Assembly (NCBI GenBank): GCA_023023105.1
Contig: CP083824.1
Coordinates: forward strand, 1,488,001 to 1,552,000
DNA length: 64,000 nt
Source: Enterobacter ludwigii
Lineage (GTDB): Bacteria; Pseudomonadota; Gammaproteobacteria; Enterobacterales; Enterobacteriaceae
Reading direction: 5' to 3'
The position numbers were made by a program, and so were the translations under genes. Each line of letters begins with the position of its first letter. Position 1 is the stretch's first letter. Shown here piece by piece: positions 31,037-41,504 of the stretch. The notes below the pieces were generated by a model, which saw nothing but the letters and a program-made list of their open reading frames with translations, searched no databases and was not told where the DNA came from.

Positions 31037-31558
31037 ATGTCTATTCGTCGTTTTGCCACTACCGCACTTGCCGTAGTGTTGTCTTTAACGTTTGCAACGG
31101 CTCCGGTCATGGCTAATCCTGGAAACGGGAATGGCAATGGTCACGGAAACGGCGGCGGACAGGGTAACAGCGGCAGTCATGGTAATGGAAATTCTGGTAA
31201 CCATGGCAATAAGCAAAATAACGGTCAGGATAACCCTGGAAAATCGGATAAGAGCGTTAAGAGCAGTAAAGATGTCGGTAACGATGTCGACGCTCGCGTG
31301 AGTTTCGATCATGCCCGCCATCTGGCGCTGAATTATGGCCTAACGGGCTATAAGTCTCTGCCTCCGGGTATCGCGAAAAACCTGGCGCGCGGTAAGCCGT
31401 TGCCTCCGGGCATTGCGAAGAAAACCGTGCCGGCCTCTATGCTGGGCCAGCTTCCTTCCTATCCTGGCTATGAATGGCGGGTAGTGGGTGACGATCTGGT
31501 CTTAATTGCGCTGAGTACAGCCATTGTGACGTCCGTGATTAACGGCGTCTTTAAATAG
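31037..31558 (+). CDS. CigR-like secreted RcnB-domain protein
   Basis: The start at 31037 (MSIRRFATTA) gives 173 aa. A Sec signal peptide ends near VMA at residue 26. Residues about 27-75 are a low-complexity Gly/Asn/His tract (NGNGHGNGGGQGN type) followed by Lys/Ser/Asp. Two copies of a PPGIAK motif (LPPGIAKNLARGKPLPPGIA) near residue 115 precede a C-terminal GDDLVLIALSTAIVTSVI segment. This layout is that of CigR, the Salmonella SPI-3 anti-virulence protein, and of the RcnB-like family. The local function is unknown; an in-frame ATG at 30932 would destroy the signal peptide and was rejected. E. coli K-12 has no gene here. Confidence 0.75.
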   Translation: MSIRRFATTALAVVLSLTFATAPVMANPGNGNGNGHGNGGGQGNSGSHGNGNSGNHGNKQNNGQDNPGKSDKSVKSSKDVGNDVDARVSFDHARHLALNYGLTGYKSLPPGIAKNLARGKPLPPGIAKKTVPASMLGQLPSYPGYEWRVVGDDLVLIALSTAIVTSVINGVFK

Positions 31559-31563
31559 AATAT

Positions 31564-31593
31564 AAAAAAACCCGGTTTTCACCGGGCTTTTCT
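31564..31593. terminator. Bidirectional terminator between the CigR-like gene and pflA
   Basis: An A tract, CCCGGT / ACCGGG with a 4-base loop, and TTTTCTTT lie between the two convergent genes. It ends directly at the pflA stop. Confidence 0.75.
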
Positions 31594-32334
31594 TTAATAC
31601 ATCACCTTATGGCCGTACTGCTCAAGAATGCCTTTGACGCGTTCCATCGTCTCTTTCTTCGGCGGCTTCACGCCATCGAGTTTGTACTCTTCGCCCATTG
31701 CCACCCATTTGTGTTTACCCAGCTCGTGATAAGGCAGAAGCTCGATTTTCTCGACGTTGCCCATGTCGCGGGTAAATTCCCCGAGACGATGCGCGGAGTC
31801 GTCATCATCTGACCAGCCAGGCACAACCACGTAGCGGATCCAGGTTTTGATGCCTTTATCGGCAATGTATTTGGCAAATTCCAGCGTCCGGTGGTTTGAG
31901 ACACCAACGAGGTTCTGGTGGATCTCATCGTTCATCTGTTTGAGATCGAGCATCACCAGATCGGTCACTTCGAGCAGCTCGTCGATAACCGGATCGTAGC
32001 GGCGTACAAAGCCGTTGGTATCGAGACAGGTATGAATACCTTCCTTGCGGCAGGCACGGAACCAGTCGCGTACAAACTCAGCCTGAAGAATGGCTTCACC
32101 GCCGGATGCGGTTACACCACCGCCAGACGCGTTCATAAAGTGACGGTAGGTCACCACCTCTTTCATTAAATCTTCAACGGTCACTTCTTTGCCGCCGTGT
32201 GTATCCCAGGTGTCACGGTTATGGCAGTACAGGCAGCGCATCAGGCAGCCCTGGAAAAAGGTGATAAAGCGGATACCTGGGCCATCGACAGTGCCACAGG
32301 ATTCAAAGGAGTGAATGCGACCAATAATTGACAT
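31594..32334 (-). CDS. pflA: Pyruvate formate-lyase-activating enzyme PflA
   Basis: PflA is a radical SAM enzyme that installs the glycyl radical on PflB under anaerobic conditions. The start at 32334 gives 246 aa, as in E. coli. The cluster motif C-x3-C-x2-C is visible as CLMRCLYC near residue 30, followed by the SAM-binding SGGEA. It lies downstream of pflB with a terminator between them, so it probably has its own promoter as in E. coli. Confidence 0.97.
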   Translation of the reverse strand: MSIIGRIHSFESCGTVDGPGIRFITFFQGCLMRCLYCHNRDTWDTHGGKEVTVEDLMKEVVTYRHFMNASGGGVTASGGEAILQAEFVRDWFRACRKEGIHTCLDTNGFVRRYDPVIDELLEVTDLVMLDLKQMNDEIHQNLVGVSNHRTLEFAKYIADKGIKTWIRYVVVPGWSDDDDSAHRLGEFTRDMGNVEKIELLPYHELGKHKWVAMGEEYKLDGVKPPKKETMERVKGILEQYGHKVMY

Positions 32335-32471
32335 TGCGGTGATATCTCCAGCATCGGCCCGTCCGGGGCCTGTGTATGCACAGCTCAAAACCGGCTGTGT
32401 TAAGTCTGTTTTGGCTGTTATCCATTAAGTATAGATAGCGGACAAAAGAGACTGAGGTGGAGAGGGTGCTA

Positions 32472-32501
32472 AAAAGGCCCCACTTGCGTGGAGCCTTTAT
32501 T
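32472..32501 (-). terminator. pflB terminator
   Basis: On the minus strand AAAGGCTCCAC-GCAA-GTGGGGCCTTTTT forms a bulged hairpin followed by T residues, 37 bases after pflB. It matches the position of the known focA-pflB terminator. Confidence 0.8.
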
Positions 32502-32537
32502 GTACGCTTTTTAACGCGTGATTTCAGTCAATTCCAC

Positions 32538-34820
32538 TTACATGGACTGAGTGAAAGTACGGGTGATAACGTCCTGCTGCTGTTCTTTAGTCAGGGAGTT
32601 AAAACGTACTGCGTAGCCGGATACGCGGATGGTCAGCTGAGGATATTTCTCAGGGTGTTCCATCGCGTCGAGCAGCATTTCACGGTTCATTACGTTCACG
32701 TTCAGGTGCTGACCACCTTCGATGGACGCTTCGTGGTGGAAGTAACCATCCATCAGACCCGCGAGGTTAGTTTTACGCACTTCGTCGTCTTTACCCAGCG
32801 CATTTGGAACGATAGAGAAGGTGTAAGAGATACCATCTTTAGCGTAAGCAAACGGCAGTTTAGCAACGGAAGTCAGAGAGGCAACAGCACCTTTCTGGTC
32901 ACGACCGTGCATTGGGTTAGCACCTGGGCCGAATGGCGCGCCAGCACGACGTCCGTCTGGGGTATTACCGGTTTTCTTACCATACACAACGTTAGAGGTG
33001 ATGGTCAGAACAGACTGAGTCGGGATAGCGTTACGGTAAGTAGTCAGTTTCTGAATTTTCTTCATGAAACGTTCTACCAGGTCAACCGCCATGTCATCAA
33101 CGCGAGAATCGTTGTTACCAAACTGCGGGTATTCGCCTTCGATTTCGAAGTCTACAGCCAGGCCGTCTTCGTCACGAATTGGTTTAACTTTCGCATATTT
33201 GATTGCAGACAGGGAGTCAGCCGCAACGGACAGACCTGCGATACCACACGCCATGGTGCGGATAACGTCACGGTCGTGCAGCGCCATCAGAGAGGCTTCG
33301 TAGCTGTACTTGTCGTGCATGTAGTGGATAACGTTCAGTGCAGTGACGTACTGTTTAGCCAGCCAGTCCATGAAGTGATCCATGCGGTCCATCACTTCGT
33401 CGAAGTTCAGAACGTCGCCTTTGATTGGCTCAGACTTAGGACCAACCTGCATTTTCAGTTTTTCATCAACGCCGCCGTTGATTGCGTACAGCATGGTTTT
33501 CGCCAGGTTTGCACGCGCACCGAAGAACTGCATTTGTTTACCAACAACCATTGGGCTTACGCAGCAAGCGATAGCGTAATCGTCGTTGTTGAAGTCCGGA
33601 CGCATCAGGTCATCGTTCTCGTACTGCAGAGAAGAGGTGTCGATAGACACTTTAGCGGCGAATTTCTTGAAGTTCAGAGGCAGTTTTTCAGACCACAGAA
33701 CAGTAATGTTCGGCTCCGGAGAAGGACCCATGGTGTACAGGGTGTTCAGGAAGCGGAAGCTGTTTTTGGTTACCAGAGTACGGCCATCAACGCCCATACC
33801 ACCGATAGATTCAGTTGCCCAGATTGGGTCACCGGAGAACAGCTCATCGTATTCTGGGGTACGCAGGAAGCGAACCATACGCAGTTTCATGACCAGGTGG
33901 TCAATCATTTCCTGAGCGTCTTGCTCGGTGATTTTGCCTGCTTTGATGTCGCGTTCGATGTAAGCATCCAGGAAGGTGGATACACGACCGAAGGACATCG
34001 CTGCACCGTTCTGAGACTTAACCGCGGCCAGGTAGCCGAAGTAAGTCCACTGGATAGCTTCCTGAGCGTTGGTCGCAGGACCAGAGATATCGCAGCCATA
34101 TTTAGCTGCCATTTCTTTGATCTGACCCAGCGCGCGGTGCTGTTCAGCAATTTCTTCACGCAGACGGATAGTCGCTTCCAGGTTTACGCCGTTTTCCAGG
34201 TCAGACTGCAGGGAAACGAACTGTGCGTACTTGTCTTTCATCAGGAAGTCGATACCGTACAGCGCAACGCGACGGTAATCACCGATGATACGGCCACGGC
34301 CATACGCATCTGGCAGACCGGTCAGAACGCCAGATTTACGGCAGTTCAGAATGTCTTTGGTGTAAACATCGAATACGCCCTGGTTGTGGGTTTTACGGTA
34401 TTCGGTGAAGATTTTTTTCAGCATTGGGTCCAGCTCGCGGTTATACGCTTTGCAGGAACCTTCAACCATTTTAATACCACCGAACGGGATGATTGCACGT
34501 TTCAGTGGTGCTTCAGTCTGCAGACCAACGATTTTCTCAAGGGCTTTGTTGATATAGCCAGCATCGTGAGAAGTGATGGTGGAAGCAACGGAGGTGTCGA
34601 AATCAACTGGCGCGTGAGTGCGGTTTTCCAGTTTAACGCCTTCCATTACGCTGTCCCACAGCTTGGTGGTCGCGTCAGTTGCGCCAGCCAGGAAGGATTC
34701 GTCACCTTCATACGGGGTATAGTTTTTCTGAATGAAGTCACGTACGTTTACTTCATTCTGCCAGTCACCTTTCGCAAAACCTTCCCAGGCTGTGGCTAAC
34801 TTTTCATTAAGCTCGGACAT
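32538..34820 (-). CDS. pflB: Pyruvate formate-lyase PflB
   Basis: PflB converts pyruvate and CoA to acetyl-CoA and formate in anaerobic cells. The 760-aa protein is nearly identical to E. coli PflB. The catalytic Cys pair is in IACCVSPMV near residue 418, and the radical glycine is in RVSGYAV near residue 734. It is transcribed with focA (51-base gap), which exports the formate. Strong codon bias in this highly expressed gene leaves a 780-codon open frame on the opposite strand, which is a shadow. Confidence 0.98.
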   Translation of the reverse strand: MSELNEKLATAWEGFAKGDWQNEVNVRDFIQKNYTPYEGDESFLAGATDATTKLWDSVMEGVKLENRTHAPVDFDTSVASTITSHDAGYINKALEKIVGLQTEAPLKRAIIPFGGIKMVEGSCKAYNRELDPMLKKIFTEYRKTHNQGVFDVYTKDILNCRKSGVLTGLPDAYGRGRIIGDYRRVALYGIDFLMKDKYAQFVSLQSDLENGVNLEATIRLREEIAEQHRALGQIKEMAAKYGCDISGPATNAQEAIQWTYFGYLAAVKSQNGAAMSFGRVSTFLDAYIERDIKAGKITEQDAQEMIDHLVMKLRMVRFLRTPEYDELFSGDPIWATESIGGMGVDGRTLVTKNSFRFLNTLYTMGPSPEPNITVLWSEKLPLNFKKFAAKVSIDTSSLQYENDDLMRPDFNNDDYAIACCVSPMVVGKQMQFFGARANLAKTMLYAINGGVDEKLKMQVGPKSEPIKGDVLNFDEVMDRMDHFMDWLAKQYVTALNVIHYMHDKYSYEASLMALHDRDVIRTMACGIAGLSVAADSLSAIKYAKVKPIRDEDGLAVDFEIEGEYPQFGNNDSRVDDMAVDLVERFMKKIQKLTTYRNAIPTQSVLTITSNVVYGKKTGNTPDGRRAGAPFGPGANPMHGRDQKGAVASLTSVAKLPFAYAKDGISYTFSIVPNALGKDDEVRKTNLAGLMDGYFHHEASIEGGQHLNVNVMNREMLLDAMEHPEKYPQLTIRVSGYAVRFNSLTKEQQQDVITRTFTQSM

Positions 34821-34871
34821 GTAACACCTACCTTCTTAAGTGGATTTTTTATTTACTGCCTGAGAAAACCA

Positions 34872-35729
34872 TCAATGATGATCGTCGCCACGCAGGTAAA
34901 TGACCCAGTATGTCAACCCAACTAACAGACCCCCACCGATAATGTTCCCGATAGTGACAGGGATCAGGTTATCAGTAATGAAATTCATAATAGTCAGGTG
35001 AGAGAAACTTTCCGGGGATGAACCAACTGCGGTCCAGAACTCCGGGCTTGCAAAGTCGCGGATGACAATGCCCATTGGGATCATGAACATATTCGCGATA
35101 CTGTGCTCAAAGCCGCTGGCAACAAACATCGCAACTGGCAGAACCATTATTAAGGCTTTGTCCATCAGGCTGCGACCCGAATAGCTCATCCATACAGCCA
35201 GGCAGACCATCAGGTTAGCGAGGATGCCAAGAGCAACGGCTTCGATAAATGTGTGGTGCATTTTGTGGTCGGCAGTTTGCAGGACGTTGAGCCCCCAGCC
35301 ACCGTTGGCGGTCATGTACTCGCCAGAAAGCCACATCAACAAAACAAAGAGCAGACAGCCAACCAGGTTACCCACGTAGACGTTAAGCCAGTTACGCGCC
35401 AGCTGACCCCAAGTAATTCTTCCGCTGGCTTTCGCTACGACAATCAGCACCGTTGAGGTGAAGAGGTCGGCACCGCAGATAACGCAAAGAATCAGACCCA
35501 GTGAGAAGCAAATACCGCCAATCAGTTTGGCCATGCCGAAAGGCATTCCAGCAGTACCGGTGGTGGCAGTGATGTAGAAGACGAAAGCGATAGAGATGAA
35601 CACACCAGCCGTGATCGCCAGATAGAACGTCTTCATCGGGTGTTTCGTTGCTTTATAGACACCCGCTTCTTCGGCAACTTTGGCCATCGCAGCAGGGAGT
35701 AAAAGATCAAAAGGGTTGTCAGCTTTCAC
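34872..35729 (-). CDS. focA: Formate channel FocA
   Basis: FocA is a pentameric inner-membrane formate/nitrite-family channel that moves formate made by PflB. The GTG start at 35729 behind GAGAG gives 285 aa, the E. coli length; the in-frame ATG at 35771 gives an unconserved tail. Six membrane helices are predicted, with the family motifs FVASGFEHSIANMF and NIIGGGLLVG. It is the first gene of focA-pflB. Confidence 0.96.
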   Translation of the reverse strand: MKADNPFDLLLPAAMAKVAEEAGVYKATKHPMKTFYLAITAGVFISIAFVFYITATTGTAGMPFGMAKLIGGICFSLGLILCVICGADLFTSTVLIVVAKASGRITWGQLARNWLNVYVGNLVGCLLFVLLMWLSGEYMTANGGWGLNVLQTADHKMHHTFIEAVALGILANLMVCLAVWMSYSGRSLMDKALIMVLPVAMFVASGFEHSIANMFMIPMGIVIRDFASPEFWTAVGSSPESFSHLTIMNFITDNLIPVTIGNIIGGGLLVGLTYWVIYLRGDDHH

Positions 35730-35789
35730 ACTAACTCTCTCTTTATTAAGTCGGCGACGAGATACTAACAAAGCATTATAGAAGAGAAA

Positions 35790-35803
35790 TTGATATAGAT
35801 CAT
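35790..35803 (-). promoter_or_regulatory. FNR site of the focA-pflB promoter
   Basis: On the minus strand ATGAT-CTAT-ATCAA matches the FNR consensus in 9 of 10 half-site positions and lies 61 bases before the focA start. E. coli has the same site at promoter P6. The AT-rich 36000 side could hold ArcA and IHF sites and further promoters of this multi-promoter operon, but I cannot define them. Confidence 0.7.
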
Positions 35804-36053
35804 ATCTCGCCTGGCTTATAGGCCCGCAGTGTGTATGGTTTTACAACAAATGCGGAGTAAGTATTTGATTATCCGTATAAAAATAAATTTTAAAAGTTAT
35901 GAAAAGAGTTGAATTTTTTCGTTCGGCCACCTCTAAAACAGTTAATTAATATGGAGTATTTACCATAAAAAGTAACAGTAAAGCCCGGGTTAATATTATT
36001 ATATTTACCCATGTTTAACTTTATTATTACAATCAACAATCATTGCCGAAGAA
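35804..36053 (-). promoter_or_regulatory. AT-rich upstream region of focA-pflB
   Basis: These 250 bases have no credible gene. By analogy with E. coli, where several pfl promoters and ArcA, IHF and NarL sites extend far upstream of focA, this is regulatory DNA. No single site besides the FNR box stands out to me. Confidence 0.35.
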
Positions 36054-36084
36054 AATAAAAAACGGGGCAATGAAATTGCCCCGT
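36054..36084 (-). terminator. ycaO terminator
   Basis: Perfect 10-bp stem ACGGGGCAAT / ATTGCCCCGT, loop GAA, with a T-rich run on the minus strand, 50 bases after the ycaO stop. Confidence 0.8.
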
Positions 36085-36135
36085 AATATAGCCCAGACGA
36101 TTGAATACGCCTACTGCTGCTAATGTTATGTGCGC

Positions 36136-37896
36136 TTATTTTGACCAGTAAGCGGCTTTTGCTTTCTGCAGTTTTTCATAGGCGTTCAGCAGCGACTGGT
36201 GCGCCGGGAAGGCTTTCAGATCGCTGTCAACAGCCTGCAGGCCATAGAACGGCGCTTCGCCACTCAGGGCCGCACTGGCCGCTTCTACCGCCTCAGCACC
36301 GTACATCCGTACGAAGGCATTCAGATATTGCAGCGGCTCGCGATCTTCTTCCTGTGCAAGCAACAACAGCGTTTGCAGGCAGCGGTAATAGTTGGTGCGC
36401 TCGGCAGAGAAGACCGACTGGTTGAATTCCATGGTCCACTCGGTCCAGGCCAGGGCCTGATCCAAATCGCCACCCGCCAGGGCCAGCATGGCTTTCAGCT
36501 CACCGATGCGCAGGGTATACCAGCCGTTGTCTTTACCGGTAGCCAGACCCAGGAGTTCGCGTACGCGGGTGAAGTCATCGTGACCTTCTTCGTCCAGTTG
36601 GGCGATCAGGTTCAGATAATCTTCTTTCTCCCATTCGCTGCCCGGCAGAGCCAGCAGCGTCTCGCGCAGATGCGCGCCCATGCTGTTATTCGCCAGCCAC
36701 AGATCTTCAGCCGGGTAGATGTCGGACATACCTGGCACCAGAATACGGCAGGCGTAGACGCCAAGGTGTTCGTAGTCGGCAATATAGACTTCCTGATCTT
36801 CCGCGTCGAAGATCGCCATCAGCGTGGCGAACTCTTCTTCAGTGGTACCGGCAAAGCTCCAGTCCACGAACGGATAATCCGCGTCTTGTTTAAACATATC
36901 CCAGGAGATCAAACCGCTGGAGTCGATGAAGTGGGTTTCGAGGTTGGTATGCTCGGCCACTTCTTCATCGTCAAACGTTGGCGGGGTGAACACGTCGAGA
37001 TCTTTCAGACTACGGCCCTGCAGCAGTTCGGTGACGGTACGTTCTAGCGCCACGCCGAAGTCAGGGTGCGCGCCGAAGGAGGCGAAACAGGTGCCGTTGG
37101 TCGGGTTAAACAGCACGACGCAGATAACCGGGTATTTACCGCCCAGCGAGCCGTCATACGCAAAGATTGGGAAACCTTCTGCTTCCAGTTTGGCGATGGA
37201 TTCCACCACACCCGGGTAGCGCGCCAGCACGTCTGCCGGAATTTCAGGCAGGCTGATAGATTCGGCAATAATGCGGTTTTTGATGTGACGTTCGAAGACT
37301 TCGGAAAGACCCTGCACGCGCGCTTCATTGCGAGTGTTACCGGCGGACATACCGTTGGAGACATACAGGTTGCCGACGATGTTCATCGGAATATAGACGG
37401 TTTGCTCATCTGACTGACGGGTAAACGGCAGGGCACAGATCCCGCGCTCGTCGTTACCGGACTGCAGATCGATCAGCATGCTGGCAGTCAGTTCGTTTTC
37501 CGGATCGTAGAAGGCACGCAGGCGGGCGTCGAGAATACCTTCCGGCAGTTCGTCACCTTCGGTCAGTGGGAACCATTTTTCGTTTGGATAGTGAACAAAC
37601 GGGCCGTTAGCGATGGTTTCGCCCAGCCAGAAGTCAGCGAAGAAATAGTTGGTGGACAGACGCTCAAAATACTCACCCAGCGCAGAGGCCAGTGCCGCTT
37701 TTTTTGTCGCACCTTTACCGTTGGTAAAGCACAGGGCACAGTCTTTATCGCGAATATGCACGGACCAGACATGAGGCACCGGATTGAGCCAGGAGGCTTC
37801 TTCGATGTTAAAGCCCAGGTCGGTCAGTTTCTGCTGGAAGCGAGCGATGGAATCTTCCAGGGCGGCGTCTTTGCCGGGGATAAATGTTTGAGTCAT
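36136..37896 (-). CDS. ycaO: YcaO-domain protein (ribosomal S12 methylthiolation accessory factor)
   Basis: YcaO is the namesake of an ATP-using family whose members activate peptide backbone amides. In E. coli it enhances RimO-dependent beta-methylthiolation of ribosomal protein S12. The start at 37896 (MTQTFIPGKD) gives 586 aa, as in E. coli; the open frame extends upstream to 38043 but those residues are not conserved and would overlap ycaP. The catalytic YcaO domain fills residues about 60-400, with a TPR-like C-terminal helical region. It has no azole-forming partner genes nearby, so it is not part of a peptide cluster. Confidence 0.96.
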   Translation of the reverse strand: MTQTFIPGKDAALEDSIARFQQKLTDLGFNIEEASWLNPVPHVWSVHIRDKDCALCFTNGKGATKKAALASALGEYFERLSTNYFFADFWLGETIANGPFVHYPNEKWFPLTEGDELPEGILDARLRAFYDPENELTASMLIDLQSGNDERGICALPFTRQSDEQTVYIPMNIVGNLYVSNGMSAGNTRNEARVQGLSEVFERHIKNRIIAESISLPEIPADVLARYPGVVESIAKLEAEGFPIFAYDGSLGGKYPVICVVLFNPTNGTCFASFGAHPDFGVALERTVTELLQGRSLKDLDVFTPPTFDDEEVAEHTNLETHFIDSSGLISWDMFKQDADYPFVDWSFAGTTEEEFATLMAIFDAEDQEVYIADYEHLGVYACRILVPGMSDIYPAEDLWLANNSMGAHLRETLLALPGSEWEKEDYLNLIAQLDEEGHDDFTRVRELLGLATGKDNGWYTLRIGELKAMLALAGGDLDQALAWTEWTMEFNQSVFSAERTNYYRCLQTLLLLAQEEDREPLQYLNAFVRMYGAEAVEAASAALSGEAPFYGLQAVDSDLKAFPAHQSLLNAYEKLQKAKAAYWSK

Positions 37897-38022
37897 GGCG
37901 TTCACTTTTATCGTACGTAAAGCGCGCAATGATACGGGTTTTGCGTGACAGGTGCTATCTTCGGCGAAAATAAATGCCTGAGCTATGCTTATAGCCAGTA
38001 ACCTACTGTAAGGCATAGAAAA

Positions 38023-38715
38023 ATGAAAGCTTTCGATCTCCATCGGATGGCGTTTGATAAAGTCCCTCCTGAGTTTTTAGGCGAAGTCGCTCTGCGCAGT
38101 CTGTATACCTTCGTCCTGGTCTTTCTGTTTCTCAAGATTACGGGCCGTCGTGGTGTCCGGCAGATGTCGCTCTTTGAGGTATTGATTATCCTGACGCTGG
38201 GATCAGCGGCGGGTGACGTTGCCTTCTATGATGATGTGCCGATGGTGCCGGTGTTTATTGTCTTTGTCTCACTGGCGCTTATTTACCGTCTTGTCATGTG
38301 GCTGATGTCGAAAAGCGAAAAGCTGGAAGACCTGCTTGAAGGGAAGCCGGTTGTTATCGTCGAGGACGGCCAGCTGGCCTGGGAAAATGTAAAAAGTGCC
38401 AATATGACCGAGTTTGAATTCTTTATGGAGCTACGCCTGAATAGCGTGGAACAGCTCGGGCAGGTACGTCTGGCAATAATGGAAACCAACGGGCAGATCA
38501 GCGTTTATTACTATTCTGACGAGGACGTCAAGCCCGGTCTCTGTATTTTACCGGACATGCTGATCGAACGTTTCAGAACGGTTCCTGAAGCTGGCGACTA
38601 TGCTTGCATACGATGCAGCCACGTGGTTGCGATGCAGCCGGGCGATCGTCAATTATGCCCCCGCTGCGCAAATCCGGAATGGTCGAAGGTTAGCCGGGCC
38701 AAACGGCTTACCTGA
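38023..38715 (+). CDS. ycaP: Inner-membrane protein YcaP (DUF421)
   Basis: A 230-aa protein with three N-terminal membrane helices (residues about 20-105, including FLFLKITGRRG) followed by the cytoplasmic DUF421/YetF-like domain. The C-terminus has two Cys pairs, C-x2-C near residue 194 (CIRC) and C-x2-C near 215 (CPRC), which suggest a zinc ribbon. The function is unknown. It diverges from ycaO with 126 bases between starts. Confidence 0.95.
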   Translation: MKAFDLHRMAFDKVPPEFLGEVALRSLYTFVLVFLFLKITGRRGVRQMSLFEVLIILTLGSAAGDVAFYDDVPMVPVFIVFVSLALIYRLVMWLMSKSEKLEDLLEGKPVVIVEDGQLAWENVKSANMTEFEFFMELRLNSVEQLGQVRLAIMETNGQISVYYYSDEDVKPGLCILPDMLIERFRTVPEAGDYACIRCSHVVAMQPGDRQLCPRCANPEWSKVSRAKRLT

Positions 38716-38877
38716 CAGCCATTTTGTCGGTTTTGTCCTGGCGAGGCGGTAGATTGTTTTGTGTGACGCGGGACACATTTCGCCGGCCATAAGTTTTAGA
38801 CATTGCGGCGCGTGTCACTGAATGATAAAACCGATATCCACAGTTATAACTTATGGCTTTTAGCGTGGTGAGGGGAA

Positions 38878-39966
38878 ATGGCTCAAGTCTTTAATTTCAG
38901 TTCAGGTCCGGCAATGTTACCGGCAGACGTGCTTAAACAGGCCCAACAGGAACTTTGTGACTGGAACGGTCTCGGTACGTCGGTGATGGAAATCAGCCAC
39001 CGGGGTAAAGAGTTTATTCAGGTGGCGGAAGAGGCAGAAAAGGATTTTCGCGATCTGCTGAATATTCCCTCGAACTACAAAGTATTGTTCTGTCACGGCG
39101 GCGGACGCGGTCAGTTTGCAGGTGTACCGCTGAATATCCTCGGTAACAAAACGACGGCTGACTATGTTGACGCGGGTTACTGGGCGGCAAGTGCCGTTAA
39201 AGAAGCGCATAAATACTGCACGCCAAATGTTATCGACGCCAAAGTGACTGTTGACGGTCTGCGCGCTGTTAAGCCAATGAGCGAGTGGCAGCTTTCTGAT
39301 AACGCAGCGTATCTGCACTACTGCCCGAACGAAACCATTGACGGGATTGCCATCGACGAGACGCCAAACTTCGGCAGCGATGTCGTGGTTGCCGCGGATT
39401 TCTCCTCCACCATTTTGTCTGCACCGATTGATGTCAGCCGCTACGGTGTTATCTATGCGGGCGCGCAGAAAAATATCGGTCCGGCCGGTTTGACTATCGT
39501 CGTCGTGCGTGAAGACCTACTGGGGAAAGCGCATAAATCGTGCCCGTCGATTCTCGATTACACCGTGCTGAACGATAACGATTCTATGTTCAACACCCCA
39601 CCTACGTTTGCGTGGTACCTCTCCGGTCTGGTGTTCAAATGGCTGAAGCAAAACGGCGGTGTGGCGCAGATGGACAAGGTTAACCAGCAGAAAGCTGAAC
39701 TGCTGTATGGCGTCATCGACAAGAGCGATTTCTACCGTAACGATGTCGCGAAAACCAATCGTTCCCGCATGAACGTGCCGTTCCAGCTGGCTGACAGCAA
39801 CCTGGATAAAGTCTTCCTGGAAGAGTCCTTCGCGGCCGGCCTGCATGCGCTGAAGGGACACCGTGTTGTTGGTGGTATGCGTGCCTCCATCTATAACGCG
39901 ATGCCGCTGGAAGGCGTTAAAGCTCTAACCGATTTCATGATCGACTTCGAACGTCGCCACGGTTAA
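38878..39966 (+). CDS. serC: Phosphoserine aminotransferase SerC
   Basis: SerC is a PLP enzyme for serine synthesis and also acts in pyridoxal phosphate synthesis on the 4-phosphohydroxythreonine step. The 362-aa length is that of E. coli. The PLP lysine is in [10 protein letters not shown] near residue 198. GAGGGGAA precedes the ATG. It is the first gene of serC-aroA, an operon that couples serine and aromatic synthesis in enteric bacteria. Confidence 0.98.
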   Translation: MAQVFNFSSGPAMLPADVLKQAQQELCDWNGLGTSVMEISHRGKEFIQVAEEAEKDFRDLLNIPSNYKVLFCHGGGRGQFAGVPLNILGNKTTADYVDAGYWAASAVKEAHKYCTPNVIDAKVTVDGLRAVKPMSEWQLSDNAAYLHYCPNETIDGIAIDETPNFGSDVVVAADFSSTILSAPIDVSRYGVIYAGAQKNIGPAGLTIVVVREDLLGKAHKSCPSILDYTVLNDNDSMFNTPPTFAWYLSGLVFKWLKQNGGVAQMDKVNQQKAELLYGVIDKSDFYRNDVAKTNRSRMNVPFQLADSNLDKVFLEESFAAGLHALKGHRVVGGMRASIYNAMPLEGVKALTDFMIDFERRHG

Positions 39967-39980
39967 TTACGCTGTTTTCA

Positions 39981-40008
39981 CCCCCGTAGCCCTGCTGCGG
40001 GGTTTTTA
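39981..40008 (+). terminator. Hairpin between serC and aroA
   Basis: CCCCGTAG-CCCTG-CTGCGGGG followed by a short T run. In E. coli a partial terminator in this gap lowers aroA expression relative to serC; the same role is likely here. Confidence 0.55.
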
Positions 40009-40035
40009 TTATGTTGATTTGAGAGTTAAGTTTTC

Positions 40036-41319
40036 ATGGAATCCCTGACGTTACAACCTATCGCGCGGGTAGATGGCACCATTAATCTGCCTGGTTCAAA
40101 AAGTGTCTCGAACCGCGCTCTGCTGCTGGCAGCTCTGGCAAACGGCACCACTGTCCTCACAAATCTGCTGGATAGCGATGACGTACGCCACATGCTCAAT
40201 GCGCTGAAAGCGTTGGGAGTTCAATACACGTTGTCTGACGACCGCACGCGTTGTGAAGTGACTGGCAACGGCGGTGCACTGCGCTCTGGTGAAGAGCTGG
40301 AGCTGTTTCTGGGGAACGCCGGTACCGCAATGCGTCCGCTGGCGGCAGCCCTGTGTCTGGGCAGCAACAATATTGTGCTGACCGGCGAGCCGCGCATGAA
40401 AGAGCGCCCGATTGGTCATCTGGTGGATGCGCTGCGTCAGGGCGGCGCGCAGATTGAGTATCTGGAGCAGGAAAACTACCCACCGCTGCGTCTGCGCGGA
40501 GGTTTTACCGGCGGAAGCGTTGAGGTTGACGGCAGCGTCTCCAGCCAGTTCCTGACGGCACTGCTGATGACTGCACCGCTGGCACCGCAGGACACGGTTA
40601 TCACCATTAAGGGCGATCTGGTTTCCAAACCGTATATTGATATCACTCTGCACCTGATGAAAACCTTCGGTGTTGAGGTGGAGAACCAGTCTTATCAGCG
40701 CTTCGTGGTGCGTGGAGCACAGCAATATCAATCCCCGGGTAGCTACCTTGTTGAAGGTGATGCTTCCTCTGCATCCTATTTCCTGGCCGCTGGAGCAATT
40801 AAAGGCGGCACCGTAAAAGTGACCGGTATTGGCCGAAACAGCGTGCAGGGCGATATCCGTTTTGCGGACGTGCTGGAAAAAATGGGCGCTATTGTCACCT
40901 GGGGCGAGGACTTCATCTCCTGTACCCACGGCGAGCTGAACGCCATCGACATGGACATGAACCATATCCCGGATGCGGCGATGACCATTGCCACGGCGGC
41001 GCTGTTTGCCAAAGGAACCACCACGCTGCGTAACATCTACAACTGGCGCGTAAAAGAGACGGACCGCCTGTTCGCAATGGCGACAGAGTTGCGAAAAGTC
41101 GGTGCCGAGGTGGAAGAGGGCGAAGACTATATTCGCGTGACCCCTCCGGCAAAACTGCAGTTTGCGGAAATCGGAACCTACAACGATCACCGTATGGCGA
41201 TGTGCTTCTCGCTGGTGGCGCTGTCAGATACGCCTGTCACCATTCTTGACCCGAAATGTACCGCGAAAACCTTCCCGGACTACTTTGAGCAACTGGCGCG
41301 CATTAGCACGCTGGCCTGA
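40036..41319 (+). CDS. aroA: EPSP synthase AroA
   Basis: 3-phosphoshikimate 1-carboxyvinyltransferase, step six of the shikimate pathway and the glyphosate target. The 427-aa protein has the substrate-binding [12 protein letters not shown] near residue 18 and the class I motif [10 protein letters not shown] near residue 96, typical of glyphosate-sensitive enzymes. It is co-transcribed with serC, 69 bases upstream. Confidence 0.98.
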   Translation: MESLTLQPIARVDGTINLPGSKSVSNRALLLAALANGTTVLTNLLDSDDVRHMLNALKALGVQYTLSDDRTRCEVTGNGGALRSGEELELFLGNAGTAMRPLAAALCLGSNNIVLTGEPRMKERPIGHLVDALRQGGAQIEYLEQENYPPLRLRGGFTGGSVEVDGSVSSQFLTALLMTAPLAPQDTVITIKGDLVSKPYIDITLHLMKTFGVEVENQSYQRFVVRGAQQYQSPGSYLVEGDASSASYFLAAGAIKGGTVKVTGIGRNSVQGDIRFADVLEKMGAIVTWGEDFISCTHGELNAIDMDMNHIPDAAMTIATAALFAKGTTTLRNIYNWRVKETDRLFAMATELRKVGAEVEEGEDYIRVTPPAKLQFAEIGTYNDHRMAMCFSLVALSDTPVTILDPKCTAKTFPDYFEQLARISTLA

Positions 41320-41327
41320 TAACGTTT

Positions 41328-41352
41328 TGCCGCATCATCTGATGCGGCATTT
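41328..41352 (+). terminator. aroA terminator-like hairpin
   Basis: Perfect 10-bp inverted repeat TGCCGCATCA / TGATGCGGCA with a 2-base gap (effectively a tighter stem), then TTTCC, just after aroA. E. coli has ycaL in the interval that follows; here there is no gene before cmk. Confidence 0.6.
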
Positions 41353-41504
41353 CCTTACGTTTCCTGACGAACACTTCCGTTCATTTCTTCTACACTCTGC
41401 TTCAATCATTCCGTAATTTGCACGCAAAGGTAACAGTTGCGCACGTTGGCGCGTATAATGCGCGGCGTTCATGTAAACGGTATGCCTTATTTAAGGAGAA
41501 AAAG

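Noticed and set aside
32457..34799. 780-codon open frame on the plus strand opposite pflB
   Set aside because: It mirrors pflB codon bias over its full length; the minus strand encodes an unmistakable pyruvate formate-lyase with active-site residues.
36136..37896. YcaO as part of a thiazole/oxazole-modified peptide cluster
   Set aside because: No precursor peptide, dehydrogenase or E1-like partner nearby, and the protein is the E. coli-type stand-alone YcaO with the TPR-like C-terminus.
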